Program-made: the position numbers and the translations under genes | Part shown: positions 9,222-21,062 of the stretch, one piece after another | Numbering within the stretch: the stretch's first letter is position 1 | How the letters are laid out: each line of letters begins with the position of its first letter | Notes under the pieces: model-generated | Database searches by the model: none | What the model saw: the letters and a program-made list of their open reading frames with translations, nothing else | Told to the model about the DNA's origin: nothing | DNA from: Urechis unicinctus | Lineage: Eukaryota > Annelida > Polychaeta > Xenopneusta > Urechidae | Direction of reading: 5' to 3' | Assembly (NCBI GenBank): GCA_034190875.2 | Contig: CM067344.1 | Span: 15,114,649 to 15,178,648, forward strand | DNA length: 64,000 bases

Positions 9222-10508
9222 GCCTATAGCGATTCCGCCTATAATAAGAGCGGTTTTCTCATCCTCGTGCGCCCCACGCAGACCGGTCTCGGCCATAGGG
9301 GCAGGCCCTGGAGAGGGGAGTTCCATATCTGTATCTTGCGGAGGGTCAAAGCTTCCTCTATCTGGAACCACCTGAACCGAGTTGACATCAGCATTGCTGC
9401 CTATCTGCTGCTCCTCAGTTGCAATGGTAATCAGATTGTTGTACCCAGCAACGTCTCCAATGGCGAGGCTCATATCAGACGGAGCCATGTACAGGCCCGT
9501 TCCAAACACATAATCAACCTTTGAAGAGGCATTCTGGAGGACGTTCTGATACCGTCGGAAAGATGACGGAATATCCACTGGGGAGTTGATGGCATCCTCA
9601 ACGTTGACCTGAAATTGCTTTTGAGCATCAAAGGACGTTCCAACACCTAGTATCTCTGAGCAGGTCTGCGCCTGAGCCTCAAGATTGGCCCATACATAGG
9701 TCCTGATGCTGTCGTTAATTCGCTCAACGCCGGTTTGTGTAAAACCCTCAGACGTGTCCAGTATGAAGGTACTCCAGGCCTCGTCTGCTTCAGGTCCCTG
9801 TGCTAGATGTAAAACAGCACCCATTCTCTCCTGAAAGGATTGTAGGTTTTTCGCGTGAGCAAAACCTGGCTTTGTATCCTTTTCCGCCTCAAAGGCCATC
9901 CGTGTAGGGTCATAACGAACGTTTCGACCAGCAACCTTGACGACACTCCCGTAACCATACGCATCATGTGCATATAAGATACCAAGACCACTATTAGCTA
10001 CGGTTGCCTTCTGGCGCCAGTCTGTGTTTGGTTGAACACCAAAGTTAGTGCAGAGTCTCTCATATGCCCTCTTGTCATATGTATTGTTATAGGGGTCATA
10101 GGCATGATCCTGAGGTAGAGGCGCTTGCAGTTCTGCTAATAAGCGACGCACTGTGTAATAAAGGTGAAAGGTGTAGAGAGCTTTCACGAGTGGAATCCCA
10201 GCCTCGAGGTGGTCCTGGGAGGACACGCCGCAGCCGGCTGATGCACACCACACTGCAAAGTTTAACTGGTTCTGCCAAAACTGCATTGGATTTGTCAACC
10301 AGTCTTTTACTACTTTGTCCGCTGTTACCGGCGGCACCTTATAGTTACTGAATAGATCAGGAAACTTTGCTGTGAATGTACCACCATTGTGAACAACTTG
10401 AATTGTTTGTCGGGTTAGTTTATCTCCCACACCATATGTGGCTGGATACACCCCGCCCGCACCATATGGGGTAGCTTTTCTATTGAAACTAAAGGCTTGT
10501 TTATTCAT
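9195..10508 (-). CDS. Polinton virion-associated protein, C-terminal anchor, 437-442 aa
   Basis: About 437 residues from MNKQAFSFNRKATPYG at 10508; a further in-frame Met at 10523 would add five. The N-terminus holds TPYGAGGVYPATYGVGD, the body is a mixed globular region, then a Pro-rich linker (PSPGPAPMAE) and a C-terminal membrane anchor (TALIIGGIAIGLAVLWF). A large ectodomain with a tail anchor suits a surface or particle-attached protein; no enzyme motif is visible. It starts only 6 bp from the divergent 10515 gene and ends overlapping the 8026-9221 gene. The frame is intact. Confidence 0.75.
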   Translation of the reverse strand: MNKQAFSFNRKATPYGAGGVYPATYGVGDKLTRQTIQVVHNGGTFTAKFPDLFSNYKVPPVTADKVVKDWLTNPMQFWQNQLNFAVWCASAGCGVSSQDHLEAGIPLVKALYTFHLYYTVRRLLAELQAPLPQDHAYDPYNNTYDKRAYERLCTNFGVQPNTDWRQKATVANSGLGILYAHDAYGYGSVVKVAGRNVRYDPTRMAFEAEKDTKPGFAHAKNLQSFQERMGAVLHLAQGPEADEAWSTFILDTSEGFTQTGVERINDSIRTYVWANLEAQAQTCSEILGVGTSFDAQKQFQVNVEDAINSPVDIPSSFRRYQNVLQNASSKVDYVFGTGLYMAPSDMSLAIGDVAGYNNLITIATEEQQIGSNADVNSVQVVPDRGSFDPPQDTDMELPSPGPAPMAETGLRGAHEDEKTALIIGGIAIGLAVLWFAT

Positions 10509-10514
10509 AGTGCT

Positions 10515-11201
10515 ATGTATCACACTCTGTCAAATGTTCAAAGCGGCGGCGCTGTGTCCCTGCAAAAACCTATTGACAACACTGCGGGCGATCTATGTGT
10601 TGGCCTAAGGTCAATCACGTATACTGTGGGCTGGTACAATCTAGAATCAGACGAGAGCATTGCATGGCGGTCAAGGAATTCAGAAGAGAGAGGATATGCT
10701 GCATTAAAACCAGGCCTCTGGAGCTTAAGCCTTCTTCAGGAGCATATTACACCATTAGGTATCGGTTTGGAGGTTGATGCTGTAAATGGGGTTATTACCC
10801 TAACAGTTCCAGACAATGTGGGTGCGCACATAACAGGCGGAGTGTTAACAATGTTGGGTCTTGACGGCTTCAGTGGGGGGTGGATACCTTCAGGTACTTA
10901 CATAGGTGACCGGCCCATCAACTTTAGCATCTTTAACACAATTTATGTTCACCTCGATAAAGTCAGTACCACACACAACATGCTAGATGGTGCGCCCACT
11001 ACGCTTCTTGAAGTTGTTGGCTTAGAGGGTGGCTCTTTCGGTGATATTATAACCACGAACATCGCTAATCCTGTCTGTAAGCGTGTCACTAGTGGAACAG
11101 TGCATGAGTTAAAGGTTCAGTTACGCGATAATAAAGGAAGGCTATTAGATAACCACGACTTACCTGTTAGCGTTGTTCTTAAATTTACAAGATGTCAATA
11201 A
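10515..11201 (+). CDS. Candidate Polinton minor capsid (penton-like) protein
   Basis: 228 residues from MYHTLSNVQSGGAV; an upstream in-frame Met at 10497 lies inside the divergent gene and is less likely. The sequence is rich in beta-type segments (VGLRSITYTVGWYN, GVITLTVPDNVG, FNTIYVHLDKV) and ends DNHDLPVSVVLKFTR, resembling the closing strands of jelly-roll capsid proteins. Its size and beta content suit a penton or fibre-base protein, but this is inference from composition and location next to the fibre-like gene. It overlaps the next gene by 10 bases. Intact. Confidence 0.6.
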   Translation: MYHTLSNVQSGGAVSLQKPIDNTAGDLCVGLRSITYTVGWYNLESDESIAWRSRNSEERGYAALKPGLWSLSLLQEHITPLGIGLEVDAVNGVITLTVPDNVGAHITGGVLTMLGLDGFSGGWIPSGTYIGDRPINFSIFNTIYVHLDKVSTTHNMLDGAPTTLLEVVGLEGGSFGDIITTNIANPVCKRVTSGTVHELKVQLRDNKGRLLDNHDLPVSVVLKFTRCQ

Positions 11202-11858
11202 AAACGAGTATTTATGGACCTAGGCAAAAACCGGCAAGCACTGTTCAGGGTGCCGACCTATCGGAATATGCCACAAAGACATATGTATCTATTGGTGACT
11301 CAAAAAAAATGGATAAAAGTGGCGGTACTATGACTGGAGACCTTGAAATGGGAGATAATAAAATCGTTGAGTTGGGAGACCCGACTTCACCGAAGGATGC
11401 TGTTCATAAAAAGTATATTGATGCTGAATATAGACAGCAGAAACAGGTACCTGAGACGATACGTAGATGAAAAGACGAAACCACTCATTACTATATGGGC
11501 AGAAGCAAGTGGCCCCCTTCGCAGAGGATATGAGTGGTCGTTTGGCCATGGGGCTAGGGGTCGAGACTCACAAGACTCAAGCTGTGGATATACCATGTTA
11601 TGTAATGGCAAGATCATTCGTATGGGGTTGTCTTCGGGTGTTGGTGCTGATGCTGGTCCTATAGCAGTCGTTCCTGTTATTAATGGAACGAATCAAGTGG
11701 TAGGAATAAGTAAGCCTGCTAACCAACGGGCTGTTGTAATAACTTTAGACCAGTCTTTACAGCTAGAAGAAGGCAACGTTATTAACTTTTATACAACCAC
11801 ACAAAACCGAGGGGCGACTTGGTCTGTAGCTTCACTCCTAATTGAACTTGATATATAG
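11192..11858 (+). pseudogene. Fibre-like protein with phage-tail-fibre repeat, frameshifted
   Basis: The first frame (11192-11470) contains MDKSGGTMTGDLEMGDNKIV followed by LGDPTSPKDAVHKKYID, the repeat motif of phage tail fibres and some adenovirus-like fibres (residues about 40-78). The frame then changes near 11445, between YRQQKQ and YLRRYVDEKTK, and the rest (to 11858) forms a beta-rich head: PLRRGYEWSFGHGARG, then ILRMGLS-like and EEGNVINFYTTT segments, ending SLLIELDI. As one gene it would be about 220 residues with a shaft and a trimeric knob for attachment. The shift leaves only a truncated shaft. It follows the candidate penton gene, as expected for a fibre. Confidence 0.75.
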
Positions 11859-11879
11859 ACTTATGTATACAAAGACAGT

Positions 11880-12434
11880 ATGAAACAACAACCAACGACT
11901 GCACCGTTAAATCCGGAGCCTCCTCTATGTGGTCTGGGGCACTCCTATCGGCTGAATGAGATCAGTCTTAAGAAGCAATACCTTGAGAAAGAAATTGAAA
12001 AATATGGTGCTATGTACAAAAAATATAGGTGTGCAGTAAACTCAGTGGACGCTGTAGACACTGCTTTAGTTGCTGTGGGTATGTGTCTTGGCGCAAGTGG
12101 TGCAGGTGTAATGTCTACAGTAATTGCCATTCCTATTGCCACAGTGTTGGGTGCTACTGGAGCCGCTTGTGGGCTACTTGTAATTGTTGGAAAATTCATC
12201 AGTCGGCGTCTGACCATTAAGTTAAAAAAGCATGACAAGATTCGCATTCTCGCTCAGAGCAAATTGAATACCATTGCTGACATTGTATCGGCGGCGCTTG
12301 AAGATGGGTATATCTCAGATGATGAGTTTAAGGTCGTTTCGGTCGAGATCATGAAATATAGTCAAATGAAAAGTGACATTAAAGCAAAATGTTTGAAAGC
12401 GGCAGAATCGCCCCCTAGACCTGTTAAGGTATGA
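11880..12434 (+). CDS. Polinton small membrane protein with EF-like acidic tail, 184 aa
   Basis: 184 residues. A Pro-rich start and a helical region are followed by a long Gly/Ala-rich hydrophobic hairpin (about residues 58-107: LVAVGMCLGASGAGVMSTV.. then GATGAACGLLVIVGK) and a C-terminal helical part with ADIVSAALEDGYISDDEF and a KYSQMK motif. The acidic ISDDEF segment recurs in Polinton and other metazoan repeat-derived proteins. The role is unknown; membrane insertion is likely from the hydrophobic hairpin. Intact, same strand as the fibre and nuclease genes. Confidence 0.7.
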   Translation: MKQQPTTAPLNPEPPLCGLGHSYRLNEISLKKQYLEKEIEKYGAMYKKYRCAVNSVDAVDTALVAVGMCLGASGAGVMSTVIAIPIATVLGATGAACGLLVIVGKFISRRLTIKLKKHDKIRILAQSKLNTIADIVSAALEDGYISDDEFKVVSVEIMKYSQMKSDIKAKCLKAAESPPRPVKV

Positions 12435-12474
12435 CCCTGACAGTCCATTTGAAGAGTGGGGGTTGCTAGATATA

Positions 12475-13406
12475 ATGGAGGCGTCGATAAAATCTTTCTG
12501 CAACGATCATACTGTAGTCAAACAAAATACGGACCAGTGGGAGACCACGAGGAAGGGCTGCGTTGGAGGAAGTGACTACTCCTCTATCATAGGGCAAAAC
12601 TACTTCAGCAGCTATAGCAAGAAGCTGACAGAAAAAAACTAGCAATGAGGGTGTTCGCTTTAGCACACCCTGCCTCTGGGGTACGACTTTTGAGGAGGTT
12701 GCAATTGCGGTATTGGAGAAGGTGTACGACACCAAGGTCTACGGAAATAATATCTATATTGAGGGCGGCGCGACGGCCTACTCTCCGGATGGCTTTTGTG
12801 TGTTCCCGATCCGGCGGGCTGAAGTGGATGCTGTCTGTCTGGGGCATCCTGAGGAGGTTGTGCTGCTCGAGATAAAGTGCCCCTACACTAGGAGTCCTGG
12901 GAGGGTGATTCCGAATATGTATAAGCCTCAGGTTCTGTTGGGGTTGCACCACAGTCCGGTGGCAACCATCGGGGTGTTTGTCGACTGCGTTTTCAGGTTG
13001 TGCTCCTTTGAGGACCTGGGGAGAGCTGAGACGTATAACCAGGTGTATCACAAGGATCAGAAGAAGTATAAGGAGACGGTGGCTTGGGGGGGGGGGGGGG
13101 GTGGAGGGGCTTGAAGACGGCGACTATAGTGCGAAAGGGAGGTTTAATAGTTGCCTGGGCTTGGAACAGGAGCATCACGGTCCTTGGTTGGGAAGACCGA
13201 GTTGGACCACAGAGAGGCCGACGGGGGCTTTCTACTGTTGGAAGCTCTTTACTATGAGATTGATAACCGCTCGTCCCGATCCCAACTTTATCGAGAAGAA
13301 CGACGCTAAGGTTGCCCAGTTTATACAGGACCTCAACCGCGTGAAAAATGGAACTTACAGCGACGGTCGCAGATATTTATCACTCAATGACCTCTATGGT
13401 GACTAA
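12475..13406 (+). pseudogene. YqaJ/lambda-exonuclease-like nuclease, several frameshifts
   Basis: Three frames make up one gene. 12475-12642 holds QWETTRKGCVGGSDYSSIIG, the usual YqaJ opening. The frame then shifts in a run of seven A (12632-12638) to RFSTPCLWGTTFEEVAIAVL, SPDGF and the nuclease core LLEIKCPY with a following YKPQVLLGLH. A second shift lies at a 16-G run (13086-13101), and the remainder to 13406 (PDPNFIEKNDAKVAQFI) is spread over two frames. These nucleases digest DNA 5'-3' and serve in viral recombination or replication. Glu, Asp and EIK-type catalytic residues are still recognisable. Two breaks sit in homopolymers, so read errors should be considered. Confidence 0.75.
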
Positions 13407-13528
13407 CTACTGGTGTGGGCCTATACCATAGGGGCTGGAAGGGCTGGGCTCATATGGTCGAGGGAGGTGCGAGCGGTTCGCTGGCTCATGTGAGTCACCC
13501 TGTATATGTGTGTTTTCTGGGTTGCACC

Positions 13529-13569
13529 CATATGAGATAGGTGTGTCATAATCATATGAGATAGGTGTG
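13529..13569. repeat. Two-copy 24-bp direct repeat near the Polinton right end
   Basis: CATATGAGATAGGTGTG occurs at 13529 and again at 13553. It lies in the 200-bp stretch between the nuclease pseudogene and the C1orf50 3' end and may belong to the terminal repeat of the Polinton, but the other terminus is not in the window for comparison. Confidence 0.5.
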
Positions 13570-13628
13570 CCAGTACCGCTAACATCTATACTACTCAATA
13601 ATATTCCATGACACTGTTTCATTGTAGT

Positions 13629-13634
13629 TTATTC
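13629..13634 (-). terminator. Polyadenylation signal for the C1orf50 homologue
   Basis: TTTATT on the plus strand is AATAAA on the minus strand, about 115 bp after the C1orf50 stop codon. The transcript would end near 13.61 kb, immediately beside the Polinton. Confidence 0.45.
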
Positions 13635-13748
13635 ATACATAAATAAAGCAATAAACACACACCCCCATGATATACTGCATTGTAAATACTTTACCCAGGA
13701 TAAAATACACATGTACAACACTAACAAACAACTCTATTTGTAACACAC

Positions 13749-17311
<3,563 letters not shown>

Positions 17312-17667
17312 GGTAATAATTCTAACGTCCTTAACGATTCGTTGCAAATTTCGTCAACCCTCCTCTGATGAACTTCGCCGACTAGTCTATATGTAACGAC
17401 AACAACTTGACCCGCAGATGGCGCTGTTACGGCATGTGGGGGCACTCTGTATATAGTCTTTTCGGATTAGGTAATTTTATCCTCAATTTTATGACCCTTA
17501 TTCCTAGACACTGGGCGTATTGTGTGACTTTACTGTCCCTCTTTGATTAAGATTGCCGTGTCAATCAACTGCCCGTATTCTTTAAAACAAGCAGCACCGA
17601 TTCGACTGTTACCTCACAATAACATTGTAACCACAAGGTATCCGATCCGACTGTTGGTCTGTTCAAG

Positions 17668-17692
17668 GAGTTACATATATCCGGTATATGTA
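17668..17692. repeat. Near-perfect palindrome
   Basis: GTTACATATAT and GTATATGTAAC flank a 3-base centre with one mismatch. It sits next to the dispersed motif ACTGTTGGTCTGTT, which also occurs at about 23000 (inverted) and 44750. Confidence 0.5.
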
Positions 17693-17814
17693 ACCCCTAG
17701 GTCTGTTGGGCTAGTCAGGGGGCCATTTCGTTATCAGCGATGTAAGTAGATAAAGATCACGTGGTTGATAAGCTTACAACCGAACATACAACCAGTTTTT
17801 ATTTACATGCATTT

Positions 17815-18640
17815 AATTTAGCAAACAGATCATCCATATGCAAGTTGAATAGAAATGGTGACAGTATGCCTCCTTGTCTGACACCATTGTTAACATGAAA
17901 ATGTTCAGAGAAAACACTGCCTCATTTAACCACCATATTCTGGTGATATATGAATATTCTAATGAGGTAGTTCTGCATTTTAAGAAATAATTTCTTGTGA
18001 TTGATTTTATAAATAGCTTTCAAAGCATATAGAAAACATACAAATACAGTGGAGCCTGGGTTATGATAGCTAGCTTGAATCTCTTTCAAGCATACATGCA
18101 CATATCCGTAGTGTGCACCTGTCTAAAGAAAAACCGATTTTCCCACAATATTAATTTCTAAACTGTCCAGGACTCAATATCTTTAGAAATGACACAGGCC
18201 AAAATTATGGGGTGATAATTGTCTTAGCATTTTTATCTATGATAACTGACACAACTGAACTGAGAGCATAGAATATCTTCAACATTATATTTGTCACAAG
18301 TTACACAATTAAATAGATTCTTGTGGTGTTTATGCCAGAGATCAGCTATATGAACATTGACAAGTAGTAATATTTTTGAACTCTCTCCAGAAATCAGAAC
18401 AGGTTATATTTCTTAATTTTCCAGCTAGAATGTCAGCTCTCATAGCATATTTAAACCTAGCACAGGTTTGTTTTCTATGTTCAAACTGAGCTCCATGGTT
18501 TTTTTTTGCCAGACTCTATGAACTTACATTGCTGCTGAGTGAAACTCTGCTACATGCTCATTCCAGCCAAGTATGATTTTATGCACCTTATTCTTGGGTT
18601 TACACAATGGTTGGTTGGCATTTCTTAGTGAATTTACTAT
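17815..18640 (-). pseudogene. L2/CR1-like LINE reverse-transcriptase relic
   Basis: On the minus strand, 17821-17897 reads NNGVRQGGILSPFLFNLHMD and continues DLF, the conserved fingers/palm region of LINE reverse transcriptase. Upstream (18.1-18.6 kb) the translated fragments WNEHVAEFHSAA, FKYAMRADILAGKL and DLWHKHHKNLFNCV, scattered over frames, match the region before the RT domain in L2-type elements. Many stops and shifts show it is an old dead copy. It separates the divergent C1orf50 and F-box genes. Confidence 0.7.
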
Positions 18641-18773
18641 GCTGTCATACATATCACTTAAATCATTGAAATGACCATCACATTTTCACATAGCATATTT
18701 ATATAATATTGCCTCAACAGGCACCACTGTTGAGCATGATAACTGCTTATATCATCCTTGTGTGTAGCCTGTA

Positions 18774-18816
18774 GAGAGAGAGAGAGAGAGAGAGAGTGAG
18801 AGAGAGTGAGAGAGAC
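18774..18816. repeat. GA-rich microsatellite
   Basis: A (GA)n tract with a few GTGA interruptions. It lies just 5' of the F-box coding exon; the open frame that starts inside it is read-through and not the real start. Confidence 0.8.
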
Positions 18817-18882
18817 ATCGAAAAAGAAAATATCTTAAATTGTTTAACTTTTGTTGCAGATTACATTTTTAGTGGATGTACC

Positions 18883-20274
18883 ATGGAACAGGGAGATAAA
18901 ACCCTCAATTCTCTGCCAAGGGAAAGAATAAATAGAAGAGTACATCCTTTCAACAGAACTGAGGTTGAACCAGAAACTCAAGTGGAACATTGTTTTGACG
19001 TAGAAAATCTGCCTTCTGTTGTTGTATCCCATGTGATCACATTCCTAGAATGGAATGATAAATATATGACTGCTTTAGCACTACCATCATGGGAAGAATC
19101 TCTCCTCTCAACTCGTGTATGGGTCAAAGTGACTTACAGAGAGTTGACATTTCAAGCTCAGCCCAAACGAAAACTTCTGTCGCAGTGTATCATCAAATAT
19201 GGAAAGTACTTCACAAATTTCAGTCTTTCATTCAGGTATGCCCTGGGCCGAAGTGGAACAGCAATATTAAAAGACATTGCTAATTGTTGTGTTCTGCTAA
19301 AGAAGTTTGAAGTTGTCAGCACTCTATGGGATTCTCAAAGTGGCATTTTTTTCTGTGATATTTTGAGAAGGTGTCCCAAGTTGGACGATGTTGCCATAGT
19401 GCGCCCGTCTTTAGTGTGGGGTGCAGGGGACCAGGGCAAGGATTCTGTTCTAGTTCCATTGGTCAAAGAGGGCCACGCCTCCAAAGTAACTAAGCTAGTG
19501 TTGTGTGGAGAATCACTGGTTGATCACGAGGGATCATTGGATTTACTTGCTCATTTCATCAATCTAAAATCTTTGAAAATTCGACGACAAGAACTAACTG
19601 AACAATTACTACTGCTTCTTGTAAGCCATCAACTGCAAGAAGTTAGCTTGTTTCAGGAGGAAGATCTCCCTTTGAATGAACCAATGTTATATTCCAATAG
19701 TTTGTGGGAATGTATCAGGCAACACAAGCCGGGATTCCTCGTCAATCTAGTCTTACGCAATATTGTTTTGTTGCGCTCGAACTTCCCGTCCTTTGCACCA
19801 ATTAGGGCTATAGTCCTTGTTGACTTATCAGCATCACTAACTAAAGGCATAATGGATACGATAATCAACAACTACCATCTTACATTGGAGATATTTGTGT
19901 ACACAAAGTCGTATGTTATTGGGTGTGCTGATCTAGAGGATAGACGACTTCCTGTTGCACTCACTGAACTTGTGCATAAATGCAGCAAGCTACATACCCT
20001 AGTCTATGGCTTTGAGATTTCCAGCACCACCACATTGTTGCTTGCCCACCACCGCCAACTTTCACATTTTGCAATCCCCATGGAGGAACTTTCTTTCGAG
20101 TTTGATTGGACTCCTCAACCAGGATGGTCAACTGATTTTACAAGCTGGCTCGTACAGAATGGTCGATGCATGGAAGCATTAGAGAAAGAGGTTTCTCGAT
20201 TACTTGGATATAATTGGAGAGTAGCCACTGAACATCTCATGTTCCAAAGTGTAAATATGTTTACCAACATCTGA
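18883..20274 (+). CDS. F-box protein with degenerate leucine-rich repeats (FBXO33/39-like)
   Basis: 463 residues from MEQGDKTLNSLPRERINR. This Met is chosen because a splice acceptor (TTTTGTTGCAG) ends at 18860, so the frame upstream is intron. The F-box is LPSVVVSHVITFLEWNDK.. with TRVWVKV (about residues 48-95), which would bind Skp1 in an SCF ubiquitin ligase. The rest has irregular Leu-rich repeats (VTKLVLCGESL, INLKSLKIRR, LQEVSLFQEE, HTLVYGFEI) that would hold the substrate. The single long coding exon and the C-terminus resemble FBXO33/FBXO39-type proteins; the exact orthologue is uncertain. It is convergent with the ADAM17-like gene. Confidence 0.8.
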   Translation: MEQGDKTLNSLPRERINRRVHPFNRTEVEPETQVEHCFDVENLPSVVVSHVITFLEWNDKYMTALALPSWEESLLSTRVWVKVTYRELTFQAQPKRKLLSQCIIKYGKYFTNFSLSFRYALGRSGTAILKDIANCCVLLKKFEVVSTLWDSQSGIFFCDILRRCPKLDDVAIVRPSLVWGAGDQGKDSVLVPLVKEGHASKVTKLVLCGESLVDHEGSLDLLAHFINLKSLKIRRQELTEQLLLLLVSHQLQEVSLFQEEDLPLNEPMLYSNSLWECIRQHKPGFLVNLVLRNIVLLRSNFPSFAPIRAIVLVDLSASLTKGIMDTIINNYHLTLEIFVYTKSYVIGCADLEDRRLPVALTELVHKCSKLHTLVYGFEISSTTTLLLAHHRQLSHFAIPMEELSFEFDWTPQPGWSTDFTSWLVQNGRCMEALEKEVSRLLGYNWRVATEHLMFQSVNMFTNI

Positions 20275-21062
20275 CTCCCTCAATTGACTTTTCTTGCCAC
20301 CGACAATAGACAACTTTTTCTTGTTTGAGTTTCGAGGGGTTTTCTCTACTCGACTACGCTGGACTTGATGAAGTACATGTTTCAGTCCAGGAAAGGTAGC
20401 TCATGAGGATGAGGAGACAAACTAGGGTTTATTCTCTGCTGCTTTCTACAATGGTTATCTCAATAAACAGAACTATCTGACTCGCCTCTTGCTTATTTAT
20501 AATAAAGTCTTCAAACGATATCAAAACAGAAATACCAATGGTAACATTGAAATGTTGCCATAGTGATGTGATAAATAGTGACAATTTTAAATTCCCCGAG
20601 TATTTATTAGTATTAAAGTTTCTATGAAAGCGAATAACCACAATAAAATCTGCAAGCAGTACATGGAAAATATCACATTATGCAATCATTAGTACAAATG
20701 TAGAAATATAAATATATGAAAATTTATTTAAAAAAAAATTGAGATTCAGATATATTTCAGATTTTTTATAATACAAACTACAACTAACTATCCACTAATA
20801 AAGATTTTATAACAACATAATATGCACAGATAGTGAATGCTTGATAACATTTTCAGCAACTTGTATATGATTGTTGGGACTTGTATGTGAAATACCCACA
20901 GAATATCACTGAAGATGTCTATGAAAGATATGTTATTATAACAATGATAAAAGGCAAAATACAATGCATGATATTCAAATGAAAAAATTTTTCCTTGCAG
21001 TTTTGCAACTTCGATACACCATGCATCGTATCGGGTGATGAGAATAGATGTTGATATGTAGC
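20275..21062. other. Convergent 3' UTRs of F-box and ADAM17-like genes
   Basis: AT-rich DNA without coding potential. AATAAA on the plus strand near 20462 and 20501 could end the F-box mRNA, and TTTATT near 20720 (AATAAA on the minus strand) could end the ADAM17-like mRNA. Confidence 0.5.

Larger units (their letters stand above)
1..13406. mobile_element. Polinton/Maverick element, left end outside window, degraded
   Basis: The block holds the hallmark Polinton set: protein-primed family B DNA polymerase, retroviral-like integrase, A32/FtsK-like packaging ATPase and double jelly-roll major capsid protein, plus virion-type accessory genes. Genes from 1 to 7867 are on the minus strand, 8026-9221 plus, 9195-10508 minus and 10515-13406 plus, packed with gaps mostly under 160 bp and several short overlaps, unlike the intron-rich host DNA that follows. 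PolB runs off the left edge, so that terminal inverted repeat is not visible. The right end must lie between the nuclease pseudogene (ends 13406) and the C1orf50 3' end near 13.62 kb, but I could not define its repeat. At least six genes carry disabling changes, so this is a decaying copy. No adenovirus-type cysteine protease was seen; it could be beyond the left edge or lost. Confidence 0.93.

Noticed and set aside
18796..18882. Upstream extension of the F-box protein
   Set aside because: The stretch contains a GA microsatellite, a polypyrimidine tract and an AG acceptor; it is intron.
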